Assembly (NCBI RefSeq): GCF_030848805.1
Contig: NC_092365.1
Location: 10,044,001-10,108,000 of the forward strand
Length of the DNA stretch: 64,000 nucleotides
Source: Temnothorax longispinosus
Taxonomy: Eukaryota; Arthropoda; Insecta; Hymenoptera; Formicidae
Direction of reading: 5' to 3'
A program made the position numbers and the translations under genes. Numbering within the stretch: the stretch's first letter is position 1; every line of letters begins with the position of its first letter. This document shows positions 21,641-32,374 of this stretch, piece after piece. The notes under the pieces were generated by a model, which worked only from the letters and a program-made list of their open reading frames with translations, was not told where the DNA came from and did no database searches.

Positions 21641-22727
21641 GCCTCGAGTCGAACCTTCCCACGGTTCGGAAACCTCTCCGATCGAGGAGGAGAAAATCGT
21701 ATCGCTCGTGGCGCTCGAGCCGCCTGACGCGGTACGTTCATTGCTCGAAAGATTCTCTTCAATCGAGAAAATTGGCAGAATTATAGCATACATTCTCAGG
21801 TTTGTACATCACTTCCGTGCAAAATCTGCTCCTACGACTTTGGCCATAGATCAGCTCGAACTGCATTCCGCGTTACTACTCGTTGTAAAGAGTGTACAGG
21901 CGGATGCTTTCCGCGATGAGATCGATCGTCTCCAAAGCGGGAGAAGGCTCCCCAAGCCCTTTCGCAAGCTCGCTCCCTTCCTTGATCCGGTGGGTATTCT
22001 CAGGGTGGGCGGCAGGCTTGCAAAATCCGGATTGACATTTGAGAACAAGCACCCTGTCTTACTGCCCTGTAAACACAGGCTCACGGATCTCGTTATCGAA
22101 CACGTGCACCGCGCGAACATGCACCCGGGTCGGCGCACGCTGCAATACCTGCTCACGCAACATTATTGGGTCCTCGGGGTGCATCGCGCTATACAACGCG
22201 TACTCTCGAGATGGCATCGATGTTTCCGCGTAAATCCACACACTTCTCAGCCCCTCATGGCGGAACTACCGGCCGATAGGGTCCGACGGGCCAAGCCATT
22301 TTCGATCAGCGGCGTTGATTTCGCGGGACCGTTCAACATAGTTACGCGACGAACCCGGGGGGTCTCCTCCGTCAAAGTATACGCGTGCCTACCGATGAAT
22401 CGTCTGAGTCGGTGGCAACTCGTCCAACGAATACGCCAGGACTTCTGGAAGCGCTGGCATCAGGAGTATCTCCATACGCTGCAACAGCGCCCCAAATGGT
22501 GGACCTCCGTCAACCCGCTCGGAGTCGGGTCGTTGGTCCTCCTCAAGGACTCCAACATGCCTCCTCTGCGTTGGAGGCGAGGACGAGTGGAGGCGCTGCA
22601 TCCGGGCAGCGACGGCGTCCCGCGTGTCGCCACGGTGCGGGTGGCGGACGGCACGATCACGCGTCCCCTAGTGAAGCTGTGCCCCCTGCCGATGGGCCCT
22701 GCTCCACAGGCGACCGATTCAAATTGA
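21630..22727 (+). pseudogene. BEL-2 pol 3' remnant, integrase core deleted
   Basis: An open frame begins in the RNase H-integrase linker (LDPVGILRVGGRLAKSG). The integrase zinc finger follows (H at LVIEHVHRANMHPG, then CFRVN) and the start of the core (GVDFAGPF). It then jumps from KVYACL to the C-terminal DUF5641-like domain (WKRWHQEYLHTLQQR, RGRVEALHPGSDG), so the second aspartate and the glutamate of the DDE triad are missing. It ends at 22727, just before the polypurine tract. Confidence 0.85.
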
Positions 22728-22764
22728 TAATAAAATACAACTCGTTGTATTTTGGTGGGCGGTA

Positions 22765-23412
22765 TGTTTGGCGCTCACCAAACTGTAGATGGATGCATGT
22801 ATCATACTTAATTGTTTAGTCTCGTTACTCGTTGTATATAGCATTCTTGCGTACCTAGTATTAAGTATTTCGGTGACTCGCGCGAAACGTCGGCGGATCG
22901 CGATCAACGCGGAATCGATAATTGCGCGACTCACCAATCGGTGCTGCCCTCGCTCACCCCACGAGGGCACCCGCCTGAAGAACAAGCACTCGCTCGCGAC
23001 ACTGTTCCAGCGCCGCGAGCTCTCGGCACTCATCGTTACGACGTCTCGGAGCACAGAGAGATTAACGGAGCACAGAGAGATTATCGGAGCAGGGAGACTT
23101 GCGCTATTCCGGAGTCGCGAGATAGTGCGATCGCCTACTTTCTCGGCCTGCTTGTGTGCTGCTTTTGCCTGCTTACTCCTGCTTGCTTGCTGCCTGCCTT
23201 AATTTACTGCTGCCTGCCTCGCTTTCGCTTTGCTCGCTGCCCTGCCTGCGTTGCTGCACGAGCCCGATCGCGACCGAGACGAAGCCTCCAGGAGTCGACG
23301 GCACAACGAACGGTGAGTCGCATTTTAACTTTCGCTTTGGGGAGACTTTACACTTCTCCCCTGGTCCTTCGAGCTTCGCTTTATCGCAAATCCGGGTACC
23401 GCCCCCCGAGCA
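22765..23412 (+). repeat. 3' LTR of BEL-2
   Basis: 648 bp, preceded by the purine-rich GGTGGGCGG. It appears to match the 5' LTR except for the 8-base indel. Confidence 0.93.
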
Positions 23413-23981
23413 CCGCCTTTAATTGAAAAAGATTTCATGTTGCTCACTAATAAAGTTATGAATGAATCTTCGAATTGCCGAGGTGTCGGATTTACATTAC
23501 GAACCCGATGACTTCTAATTTGGCCAAACAAATTTTCAAGTGGATCTTGATTACAAAAACGCGTGTTGAAAAATTTAAAATCATATTTTTTATTAAGTAT
23601 ATTCCAAATTTTTTGAAATCCATCTATAGTGAATAACCAATTTTTTACACTTGGGACATTTTTTTGAATTTTATGCGTTACCTTATCTATAAATGTCATG
23701 TTTCGAAGTACATTTTTCGCATTCGCCCAGAATTCATGATGGACACTCTCTTCCGTTACGGGAGATTGCAAATTATTATCCACTGTAACACTATTAACTG
23801 AGTTAACACCATTAACGGAGTCGAACAAGTCATTGAAGAAATTCACGATTTCCGCAGTTGCAATTCCTTCTTCGAAGTCAATTTTAAGCGTTTGATCCTT
23901 AATTTGTGTAGTACCTGCAAAAGTAAAAATAATTTATTAAAAAACAATTATTTTTAAAAGAAATACGTTTTTTTATTTGTT

Positions 23982-23989
<8 letters not shown>

Positions 23990-24032
<43 letters not shown>
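23990..24032. repeat. (AT)n in the last P intron, copy A
   Basis: About 40 bases of AT. The same intron in copy B has a shorter run (about 38582-38608). Confidence 0.9.
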
Positions 24033-24036
<4 letters not shown>

Positions 24037-25067
24037 CTTACATTGTGCTCTTGTAGGTTTTTTTATTTTTTGGCGATAAATACGAATTTCTTTTTTTGTG
24101 TTATATAGTCGCTTTTGATAACGTCTGAGTTTATTACGCAATTTACAAACATCCGTCATATGAACTTTATTGATGTTCACAATTGGCTGTACCGGCTGTA
24201 CCATTTCGCATGATTCTGCGGAAGCTGCGGCAATATCAGAATTCACTTCAACATTTTCTGAAGTTTGTAATGCAGTGATACTACCAATATATATCAGCAG
24301 AACTAGTACTGGGAATATCTGCTGCAATATTTGCACATGATAAATACAATGTAGGCATTGCAGTGTCCTTAAGACGCCGCTTCTGCCCATAAGGTATTAT
24401 CATACTTTCAGAAAAATGTAAGGAGCAAATTCTTAATTTGCCCTTTGCTTCTTTTGTTGCATCTGTAACAAAAAAATACATATCGAAACATATTACTATA
24501 AGAAATTCCTTATCATGTAAAATATATATGAAAATTATCAATATGAGACTGTCATTTTATCAGACATTTTTATAAATTATTGTAAATAAAAAAAATACAA
24601 ATATAATATTAATTTAATTTTTTTATATATGTAGAATATTCCACATATATTATAATTTTATATATTTATATATTATTTTATATATTATAATACAATATTA
24701 TTAATACATATATCAATTCTTAAAAACTTACCGATTACATCACTTCTTCCGATTGCTCTCAACCATGCCTGAGCCTTTATTTCATCTCGTGGTAACATGT
24801 GAGCAGGAACTTTTGCAGATGATGTGCACCCTGGCACACAGCATTTCCACACCATTGTAGCTTTTCTTAAAATAAATATATACATTATAAATAAATACAT
24901 TAAAATAAAAACATATATAAATATATCTATACTAATATATACAAGCAACGTTGTGTTATATAGCTTCAGGGTGGAGCTATATACACAAAAAAAAAATATA
25001 TATATATAATATTAACACACATACTTACATACATAATAATATTGTATATAACAATCATATGTACATG

Positions 25068-26903
25068 TGTACACGCTCCAGTAAGAACGTAAATCGTACT
25101 GGTTATTAAGAAAACTCAACTAGTGTAATTCGTTTGAAAAGTAACCTTTCGATATATTGATTGAATATAATTTTTAGAACTTTGAGAATATAACGCGGTA
25201 TTAATATACATCACATATAAATGAAATACATAGTTTAAGTATCAGGAAACTCAATTATTAATAATCCGTTCACTTTAATAAATATATATCCGTTGCCGGA
25301 GATATTTCTTTCATAAATTCCAATACAATAATTACGCAAGACTAATTTCACTTAAACAAATTAGAAGCACTGAGAATCATTGAATATTTGTAACGCATAA
25401 GAGAAAACCTTGAAAAACAAATTATATTTGTGAAAGGACCATTAATGCAAAACATTTCAAAATACAATATAATACAAGTATAAATTCAAAATATATTTAA
25501 TATATAGAAGAAATGGAACAATGCATGAATTAATTTGGTATCTTCCTAATGAAGAAAATAGATTTCAGAGAAATCAATGTTAAACAAAATAAGTGGTTCT
25601 TAACCAATACATATACCCTTTTTTCCTTTGGTAATTCAATGCATTAATCCATAATCAACCTGACATATATTCATATAGATATCATCAATCGTGCATAACA
25701 TGGTTTAACCATTGGATAATGTTTCTGAAATAATTCTTCGTTTCGAATGAACTTAACGATATTCAACTTATGATAAAGAAAGAATATACTGACTATTGAA
25801 TCGCAATAGAGTACATAAAATATGTGAACATGTACTATTTTACGAAATATTAACTTTACAGTTTCGATGAGTTAATTCTCGATTAATATCTTAACGAATT
25901 CTTACAATCTTTATACAACATACGTAATTGTACAATGAAAAGAAGCGAATATACTAAATACGCGTGGTTGCAACCAAATTCTTTTTATACTTGATTACTC
26001 AAGTGAAATGAGAAGAATCTTGTCTTAAACAGTGGCCACCGATTGATCGAAAATATTGGATTGAATGCCTTGCCGAAACGCAAGAATGGTTATTGGATTG
26101 AATGCCTTGCCGAAACGCAAGAATGGATGTTATACATCCAAAATCCAATATGAAAGAAAGCTCTCGAATATTCTGGAACCAAAGATAGTCATTAACTAAC
26201 GTTTGTAGCGACTTTATCAGTGGTCCCCTTACGAATAACGAGAGTTACCTGTGCGAACTTTCACTTTACGTGAAAGCCGACTCCAAAGAGGAGGAATACC
26301 GCCCTTCAGGTGAAAAGTCGGAAATATATTTCCATCGAATGTATTCTGCAATCGTCCTTCCTTCTTTAGTAATGGCGGATGCCTTTTCCTTATATCTGGC
26401 AATGGCAGATAATTTTCCAGTGTCGGTAGTCGCCTTTCCTTACGTCGTGCTGTCGTATGTAATATATTCGTCGTTGTAATTACGATTGAGTATAACTTTA
26501 AACGATTGATTGAACGACTCAATATCCTTTTTACAAAGAATATTAGAAACGGGTAAAATACACGACACGACTCGAAACGCGCGACTTTTGTGGACGAAAG
26601 ATGTGAATATAATAACGATCGTGAACGAAAGATATTGATACAATGACGATCGTTGCTACGCAAGCTCGATACTTCCGTAACGAACGCGGAAGTCAGGTAT
26701 CGCAGCGCCATACGGACGCGGAAACCAAGTATTGCAGCGCCTTTGCGTGCGAAACATATGCACTACCAATGTCACTAGACCCATGTATGAGTCTCTATAG
26801 AGTGTTTACGTAGAGTGTTTACGGAATCAGTTGCTTACTGGCGAATACCATAGATGGCAACACGCCATTTTTCATTCGTCGATAAATCGCTGTGTTTTCA
26901 ACA
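25068..26903 (-). repeat. 3' LTR of BEL-3
   Basis: 1836 bp, minus-strand start TGTTGAAAACACAGCG and end CGTGTACA. It includes a 45-bp direct repeat (TTGGATTGAATGCCTTGCCG, at about 26058 and 26094). Apparent frames inside (26229-26711 and others) recur in the other LTR and look non-genic. Confidence 0.94.
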
Positions 26904-26943
26904 TTTTCCGCCCGCCTTTGTTAACTAGAGTTAACAAACAAAA

Positions 26944-29900
26944 TTATTCCTGAGTTGGTTCAATATTGAGCGGACATATCTTTGTGATAGGTCGCTTGAA
27001 TTCTGAAAATTGAGTTTTAACCGTTACGACTCGAACATGTCCGTCAGTTCCCGAATGCGTCTCAACAACTCTTCCTAAGGGCCATTTGGATGGTGGATAT
27101 CTTTCATCAACGACCAGCACAATCGATCCGATCGCTATCGAAGGATTAATCTTGTTCCATTTATAAATGGAAAGTTGTCTTTGCAAGTATTCCTTTGACC
27201 AATGTGACCAAAAGTTTTCGAGCTTTTGTTGTAAAAGTTTCCATCTATTCAGGTGAGAAGTCTTAGCCAGGGAGAGAGAGGGTTCAGGAACAGTAGCAAT
27301 CGAGTTTCCTATAAGAAAATGTCCTGGGGTTAGGATGGAGAGATCATCTGGATCATCAGACATCCTACAGAGAGGACGTGAGTTCAAGATGGCCTCAATT
27401 TGAGCGAGAACAGTCGAAAACTCTTCATAAGTCAATAAAGTATTCCCAATAGTACGTTTCAAGTGAAACTTGACTGACTTAACACCTGCCTCCCATTTTC
27501 CTCCAAAATGAGGTGCTGAAGGAGAGTTAAACTTCCACTGTGTACCGTCGTTTGACAAAATAGAAGATAAGTGTTTCCGCTCCGTTGAGGCAGCTAAAAA
27601 TAGTTTTTTAAGTTCTTTATTCGCTCCAATAAAAGTAGTACCACAATCACTTGTGAGAGTGGCACAGATTCCTCGCCGAGCTGTAAAACGTCGATAGGCT
27701 GCAAGGAATGCCTCAGAAGTATAATCCGTGACGATTTCTAAATGAATGGCAGAAGTTGAAAAGCAAACAAACAAGACTATATATCCTTTGTATGTTTTCG
27801 CGTTTTTCCCTTTCCATGTTTTGATGGAAAAGGGTCCCGCATAATCCACTCCGGAATGTAGAAATGGACGAGATGGAACAACCCTAGATGCTGGAAGTTG
27901 ACCCATGAGCTGTTGCGCACGTTCTTGACGAAAACGAGTGCAATTAACGCATTTGAGAATAAACGATTTAACCGCTACTCTACCCTTTACAATCCAGTAC
28001 CTTTGACGAATGTAGGACAGTGTAATTTGTGTTCCTCCATGCAAGGTTCGAGAATGTGCATCTGATGTGACTAAGGTAGTAAAGGCAGATTCTTTGGGTA
28101 ATATACAAGGATGCTTTGCTTCATCAGTTAAGAGCGAATTTTCTAGTCGACCCCCTACTCGTAAGAGTCCTTCAGAGTCTAGATAAGGTGTAAGACGTAT
28201 CAACGAATTTGATTTAGGGAGTGTCTGTCCTAGAGAAATCATTTTCAGCTCCGAGGAAAACGCAGAACGCTGAACTGCTTTTACCCAAAAATATCTTTCA
28301 TTATTTAAGTCATTGACGGAAAGAAAGGTATTTAGAGTCAATTTACTATCTTTACGCGTTTTACGAATAAATTTTCGACATAAAGCGGTAATTCGAAGCA
28401 ATTTTGTAAGATTTGAATATCTTAATAAAAGATTCCATACTTCAAACTGCTTGGTTGTTACAAAAGAACGAACCTTCCTTTCTCTTTCTTCGAGATTCTC
28501 ATTATCAATTGAGGGAGAAATCATAGGCCAAAATAAACTGGTTTTAGACAACCATTCTGGACCGCTCCACCACATGGAACTTTCATTCAATTGTGACGGA
28601 GAAATACCTCTTGTAGCTAAGTCCGCTGGATTTTCAACACCTGGAACTAAACCCCATTTGCATTGCGGCAATGTGTCCTGAATAAAACAAACTCGATTAT
28701 GAACATACTCCTTCCACCGAGAAGGATGATTTGTAATCCATTTGTGAGCTACCTGCGAGTCTATCCACGCGAATATTGGTAGGTCAGGTTTATTGAGTGT
28801 AAGAAGAATGGAGTTCAATAATTTAACGAGTAATGCAGCTGCAGCGAGCTCGAGCCTCGGAATGGTCAATCTTTTTAGCGGTGCAACTTTTGTTTTAGAA
28901 GCGACAAAAGTAATGGTGATCAAGTCATCCGTAGTGCAAGATCGCAAATATACAACGGCTGCTATTGCATCCTGAGATGCATCACTAAATCCGTGAACCT
29001 CAAAAGAATCAATAGAGTTAAATCCGATCCACCTAGGAAAAGTAAAGCTTGATGCTTCTCGCAACTGGCCTAAGAATTGATGCCATTTATTTAAAAGAAC
29101 GGAAGGGAGTTTATCATCCCAATCGAGTCCACTCGACCATAGCTCTTGAATAAGAATTCTTCCGGTGATAGTGATGGGTGAGATAAATCCTAGTGGATCA
29201 AAGATTTTTGATATTGTTGAAAGAATAGTACGTTTCGAAATAACCTTTGGTTCCTCAAGATTCAAAGTAAATCTAAACTGATCAATAGCCGGATGCCATG
29301 ACAAACCAAGAGTATGTATAATAGAGGATTCATCTATCTGAACCGTTGATGTATCAAGTCTTCTGTTTAATGGTATAGAACTAAGAACGTCTGGCTCATT
29401 ACTGATCCATTTCTTTAGCTGAAAACCGCCCGCCATGCAGAAATTGTCAACTTGCTCAACGACCTCACGAGCTTTCTGAATTGTATCCTCTCCTCCAAAA
29501 AAATCATCCACATACCTTCCATTTTTCATGGTTGGTATTGCGAGAGGAAACCTTTTTCCTTCATCAAGGATCAATTGTTCGAAGGCACGCAGTGCCAAGA
29601 ATGGAGCGCAGATTAACCCATAAGTTACGGTTAGAAGAAGAAATATGATAAGTCTACCAAGTTTATCTATCCAAATAATTCTCTGAAAATCCCAGTCATC
29701 TGGGTGTGCTAGTATTTGTCTGTACATTTTTTCTATGTCCGCAAAGAATACGTATCGAAATAATCTAAACCATATAAGGACATTGAACAAGTTCTTTTGC
29801 AGCTTTGCTCCCGAATGGAGAAGCTGATTAAGTGAGTAGCCAGAAGTCGTCTTGCTGGAGCCGTTGAAGACGACTCGCAACTTTGTACTGAGACTATGCT

Positions 29901-32193
29901 CACGATAAACGCCATGATGAGGCAAATAATATACTCTATCCGGTTCATTATGAGGGTTTTCTACGCGTTTCATATGATCTAATTTTTCGTATTCATCAAT
30001 GAAGTCGTTATACAATTTAGCGTGGGATTGGTTATTAGCGAATTTTTGATGTAAGTTAGCCATTTGTCGAATGGCCTTTGTTTTCGAGTCACCCAACTTA
30101 TCCGGAGATTCCTTGAACGGAATCTTAACAATATATCGACCGTTTGCGTCGCGAGAATGATTAGCTTGAAAGTGATTTTCACAGTCCTGTTCGTCTTTGG
30201 TTAACGTTTTAGTAGTAATTGAAATTTCTTCTGTTTCCCAGAAGCGTCTGAGAAGATCGTGAAGATCGTCAGTGATTGAAACATGATAACTTTGAACTTG
30301 AGGATTAATTGAGTTAAGGCTGGTTGCACCGGAAACAATCCAACCTATCTTGGTGAATTGCGCGATCGGAGTGTTAGGTTCTCCCTTTATGATTCCTTCC
30401 TCTATAATCTTACTATACAACTCGGCACCGATTATTAAATCGATGGATCTTCGCTCATGGAATTCTGGATCGGCCAATTCCAAATTATTTAAATGAGACC
30501 AATTATCTTTATTATGTGAGAAAGAAGGAATAGGCGAAGTTAACTTAGGTAGAATATGGGCTTGCATCTGAACTTCGAAATTTGATTGAAAGTGTGGTTT
30601 GAGTAAAAAGGATGTAATACCTTTAGTTTTGTTGGCCTTTTTTGCACCAATACCTGTCAGCGAAACATGCGAATGACATCTGGGTAGATTAAGTTGTTGA
30701 ACAACTCTCTCTCTTATAATCGATACCTCCGAACCCTGATCTATAAGTGCTCGCAATTTTCTGGATTGGCCTGTTAAGGAAATCACCACAACTCTCGCAG
30801 TTGCCAAAAGAATTGATGATCCCACTGAATTTTCATGACAAGAGTGTAAAACCTTTGCCTCAGTCTTGGCTGAAGTATTAGATGGAGACTCCTTTTTATT
30901 TTCCGCATTCTCCTTGTTTCTTGATTGAGCATAATTTGATTGATGGATTGAAGTATGGTGTTTGCGACCACACTTCTGGCAACGTTTCGTCACTCTACAT
31001 TTATTAACCCGGTGATCTCCTAAGCAATTATAACATAGTTTTTGTTTGGAGACAATATCTAATTTCTGTTGTATCGGTTTGGAGGTATATTTAGAACAAA
31101 ATGTAATATAATGATTTCCTTTACATAATACACAAACTGATTTCTTATCCGAAGAAGTGTAACTGGATTGACCTTGATGATGAACTTTAGCTGAAGGTTG
31201 TTTTGCTGGTTGCAAAACCCCTTTCTGTTGCGATTTTTCAAATGATTGTAAAGAAGACATACGTGAAAATAAAAAGTCATGGAACTCTTTCCAAGAAGGA
31301 GGTTTCCTGGTTGAACCTAATTGCGATTCCCACATTTTATTTGATTCTACATCTAGTTTTTGAGTACAAATGAATATCAAAATATGATCCCATTGGTCGA
31401 CTGGGCATTCTAATGTTTCGAATGTACGGTATAACTGCATAATATCCGAGTAAAATTGTTGAAGTTCAGTGCCCGATTCCTTCGTTGCACGTTTAAGATT
31501 AAATAGAGATTGAAGCGTAGTATTGATTAGTAGTCGCGTATTTTCATAGAATTCAGTGAGTAAATCCCAAGTTTTCTGAAAGTTTTCTTCGGTTAAAGGC
31601 GTGTGTTTTACTAAATTGAACGCAGGACCACTAAGATGAGTTTTCAAATACTGTAATTTTTCGATTGCAGATAACGAAGTCTTAGAAGCTACTAACGAAT
31701 GGAAAAGATTTTTGAACTCAAGCCATCTTTCAGAACTTCCGTCGAATGTGGGAATTTTCATAATTGGCAACTTGGAATGTTGAATGTACGTGTTATCATT
31801 ACTGGTAAGAGTCTGAGTACTAGGAAGAGCCGTTAATTGCGCGGGAACCGTCTCATTCGTGGAATTTTGAGCAGTATTTAACAGCAAATTAAATTTCTCG
31901 ATTGAATTTAGATAATCCTCCTTTGTTACATCGTAAATCCTATCAGTGAAATAGACGTGATAGTGAATTTCATCTTGCTCATCATCCGAGAGTTCCGGTA
32001 TCGAAATGGTGACTGCATTATGAACAAGACAAAACTGTTCCCAGATTTCTTTAAGGTTTGAGAGTCGCGTTTGTATGCGTGCATTTGAAATATTGTTTAC
32101 GCCAATCGTTGTTAATCTATCGTAAGAATTTTCAATATCTTGACTGAGCGCTAAAAGCTGCTCTAGTCTATTCTCAATATGCTGAATTCTCAT
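26944..32193 (-). CDS. BEL-3 Gag-Pol polyprotein
   Basis: 1749 residues in one frame. Order: Gag with DUF1759-like capsid (MKIPTFDGSSERWLEFKNLF); zinc knuckles starting C354 (CVLCKGNH, CYNCLGDH, CQKCGRKHH); aspartic protease with DQGS at about 485-488, a BEL/Pao variant of DTG; reverse transcriptase with FFADIEKMYRQI and YVDD at 894-897; RNase H (GFSDASQDA, AWIDSQVAHKW); integrase zinc finger (H-H, CVNC), core (DYAGPF, SDCGTTF, FGGKWEAG) and the C-terminal DUF5641 domain. All catalytic signatures seem present. The ATG at 32193 is the first in frame and lies about 160 bases after the primer site. Gag and Pol in a single frame is usual for this superfamily. Confidence 0.95.
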   Translation of the reverse strand: MRIQHIENRLEQLLALSQDIENSYDRLTTIGVNNISNARIQTRLSNLKEIWEQFCLVHNAVTISIPELSDDEQDEIHYHVYFTDRIYDVTKEDYLNSIEKFNLLLNTAQNSTNETVPAQLTALPSTQTLTSNDNTYIQHSKLPIMKIPTFDGSSERWLEFKNLFHSLVASKTSLSAIEKLQYLKTHLSGPAFNLVKHTPLTEENFQKTWDLLTEFYENTRLLINTTLQSLFNLKRATKESGTELQQFYSDIMQLYRTFETLECPVDQWDHILIFICTQKLDVESNKMWESQLGSTRKPPSWKEFHDFLFSRMSSLQSFEKSQQKGVLQPAKQPSAKVHHQGQSSYTSSDKKSVCVLCKGNHYITFCSKYTSKPIQQKLDIVSKQKLCYNCLGDHRVNKCRVTKRCQKCGRKHHTSIHQSNYAQSRNKENAENKKESPSNTSAKTEAKVLHSCHENSVGSSILLATARVVVISLTGQSRKLRALIDQGSEVSIIRERVVQQLNLPRCHSHVSLTGIGAKKANKTKGITSFLLKPHFQSNFEVQMQAHILPKLTSPIPSFSHNKDNWSHLNNLELADPEFHERRSIDLIIGAELYSKIIEEGIIKGEPNTPIAQFTKIGWIVSGATSLNSINPQVQSYHVSITDDLHDLLRRFWETEEISITTKTLTKDEQDCENHFQANHSRDANGRYIVKIPFKESPDKLGDSKTKAIRQMANLHQKFANNQSHAKLYNDFIDEYEKLDHMKRVENPHNEPDRVYYLPHHGVYREHSLSTKLRVVFNGSSKTTSGYSLNQLLHSGAKLQKNLFNVLIWFRLFRYVFFADIEKMYRQILAHPDDWDFQRIIWIDKLGRLIIFLLLTVTYGLICAPFLALRAFEQLILDEGKRFPLAIPTMKNGRYVDDFFGGEDTIQKAREVVEQVDNFCMAGGFQLKKWISNEPDVLSSIPLNRRLDTSTVQIDESSIIHTLGLSWHPAIDQFRFTLNLEEPKVISKRTILSTISKIFDPLGFISPITITGRILIQELWSSGLDWDDKLPSVLLNKWHQFLGQLREASSFTFPRWIGFNSIDSFEVHGFSDASQDAIAAVVYLRSCTTDDLITITFVASKTKVAPLKRLTIPRLELAAAALLVKLLNSILLTLNKPDLPIFAWIDSQVAHKWITNHPSRWKEYVHNRVCFIQDTLPQCKWGLVPGVENPADLATRGISPSQLNESSMWWSGPEWLSKTSLFWPMISPSIDNENLEERERKVRSFVTTKQFEVWNLLLRYSNLTKLLRITALCRKFIRKTRKDSKLTLNTFLSVNDLNNERYFWVKAVQRSAFSSELKMISLGQTLPKSNSLIRLTPYLDSEGLLRVGGRLENSLLTDEAKHPCILPKESAFTTLVTSDAHSRTLHGGTQITLSYIRQRYWIVKGRVAVKSFILKCVNCTRFRQERAQQLMGQLPASRVVPSRPFLHSGVDYAGPFSIKTWKGKNAKTYKGYIVLFVCFSTSAIHLEIVTDYTSEAFLAAYRRFTARRGICATLTSDCGTTFIGANKELKKLFLAASTERKHLSSILSNDGTQWKFNSPSAPHFGGKWEAGVKSVKFHLKRTIGNTLLTYEEFSTVLAQIEAILNSRPLCRMSDDPDDLSILTPGHFLIGNSIATVPEPSLSLAKTSHLNRWKLLQQKLENFWSHWSKEYLQRQLSIYKWNKINPSIAIGSIVLVVDERYPPSKWPLGRVVETHSGTDGHVRVVTVKTQFSEFKRPITKICPLNIEPTQE

Positions 32194-32351
32194 TTTGACT
32201 GTATAGAGAATGACTTGAACCCGAACGAATATGATTCCGTAAACAGCTCTTTACAATATTCGTAATATCGTTGTGTTTCCTTAACACCATATGACTGTAC
32301 ATCCGTAATTTTAATTAACTTTGACTATTTTCTTTTAGCTGATTTCTGTTT

Positions 32352-32369
32352 ATCCGGCTCGAAGGACCA
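32352..32369 (-). promoter_or_regulatory. BEL-3 primer binding site, tRNA-Tyr
   Basis: The minus strand reads TGGTCCTTCGAGCCGGAT, separated from the LTR by five bases. Same 18-mer as in BEL-1 and BEL-2. Confidence 0.9.
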
Positions 32370-32374
32370 AAAAA

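Larger units (their letters stand above)
18010..23412 (+). mobile_element. BEL-2, gag-only BEL/Pao element with near-identical LTRs
   Basis: LTRs 18010-18665 and 22765-23412 are flanked by a 5-bp duplication CCGCC (18005-18009, 23413-23417). The uninterrupted P copy B (about 39175) shows the empty site. The LTRs appear identical apart from an 8-base indel. The inside holds a tRNA-Tyr primer site, intact Gag, a structured non-coding spacer and the 3' end of pol with the integrase core deleted. It must depend on another BEL element for enzymes. Confidence 0.94.
17377..24855 (-). pseudogene. P-type (THAP9-like) transposase of copy A, interrupted
   Basis: Exon 1 runs 24855-24732 (THAP zinc-finger start, MVWKCCVPGC). 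The next exon is 24462-24042, with an internal 1-2 base frame change at an AT run near 24290. The last exon starts at 23914, is interrupted by BEL-2 at 23413/18009, and ends at 17377. Coding details are as in copy B. The insertion in the last exon destroys this copy. Confidence 0.85.

Noticed and set aside
20644..21786. 380-codon plus-strand frame over the BEL-2 spacer
   Set aside because: It crosses the end of Gag in another frame and reads repetitive hairpin modules as R/S-rich peptide. It is an artefact of GC content.
26229..26711. 160-codon minus-strand frame in the BEL-3 LTR, repeated at 33537-34019
   Set aside because: It occurs twice only because it is in both LTRs. Composition is not protein-like and it overlaps regulatory sequence.
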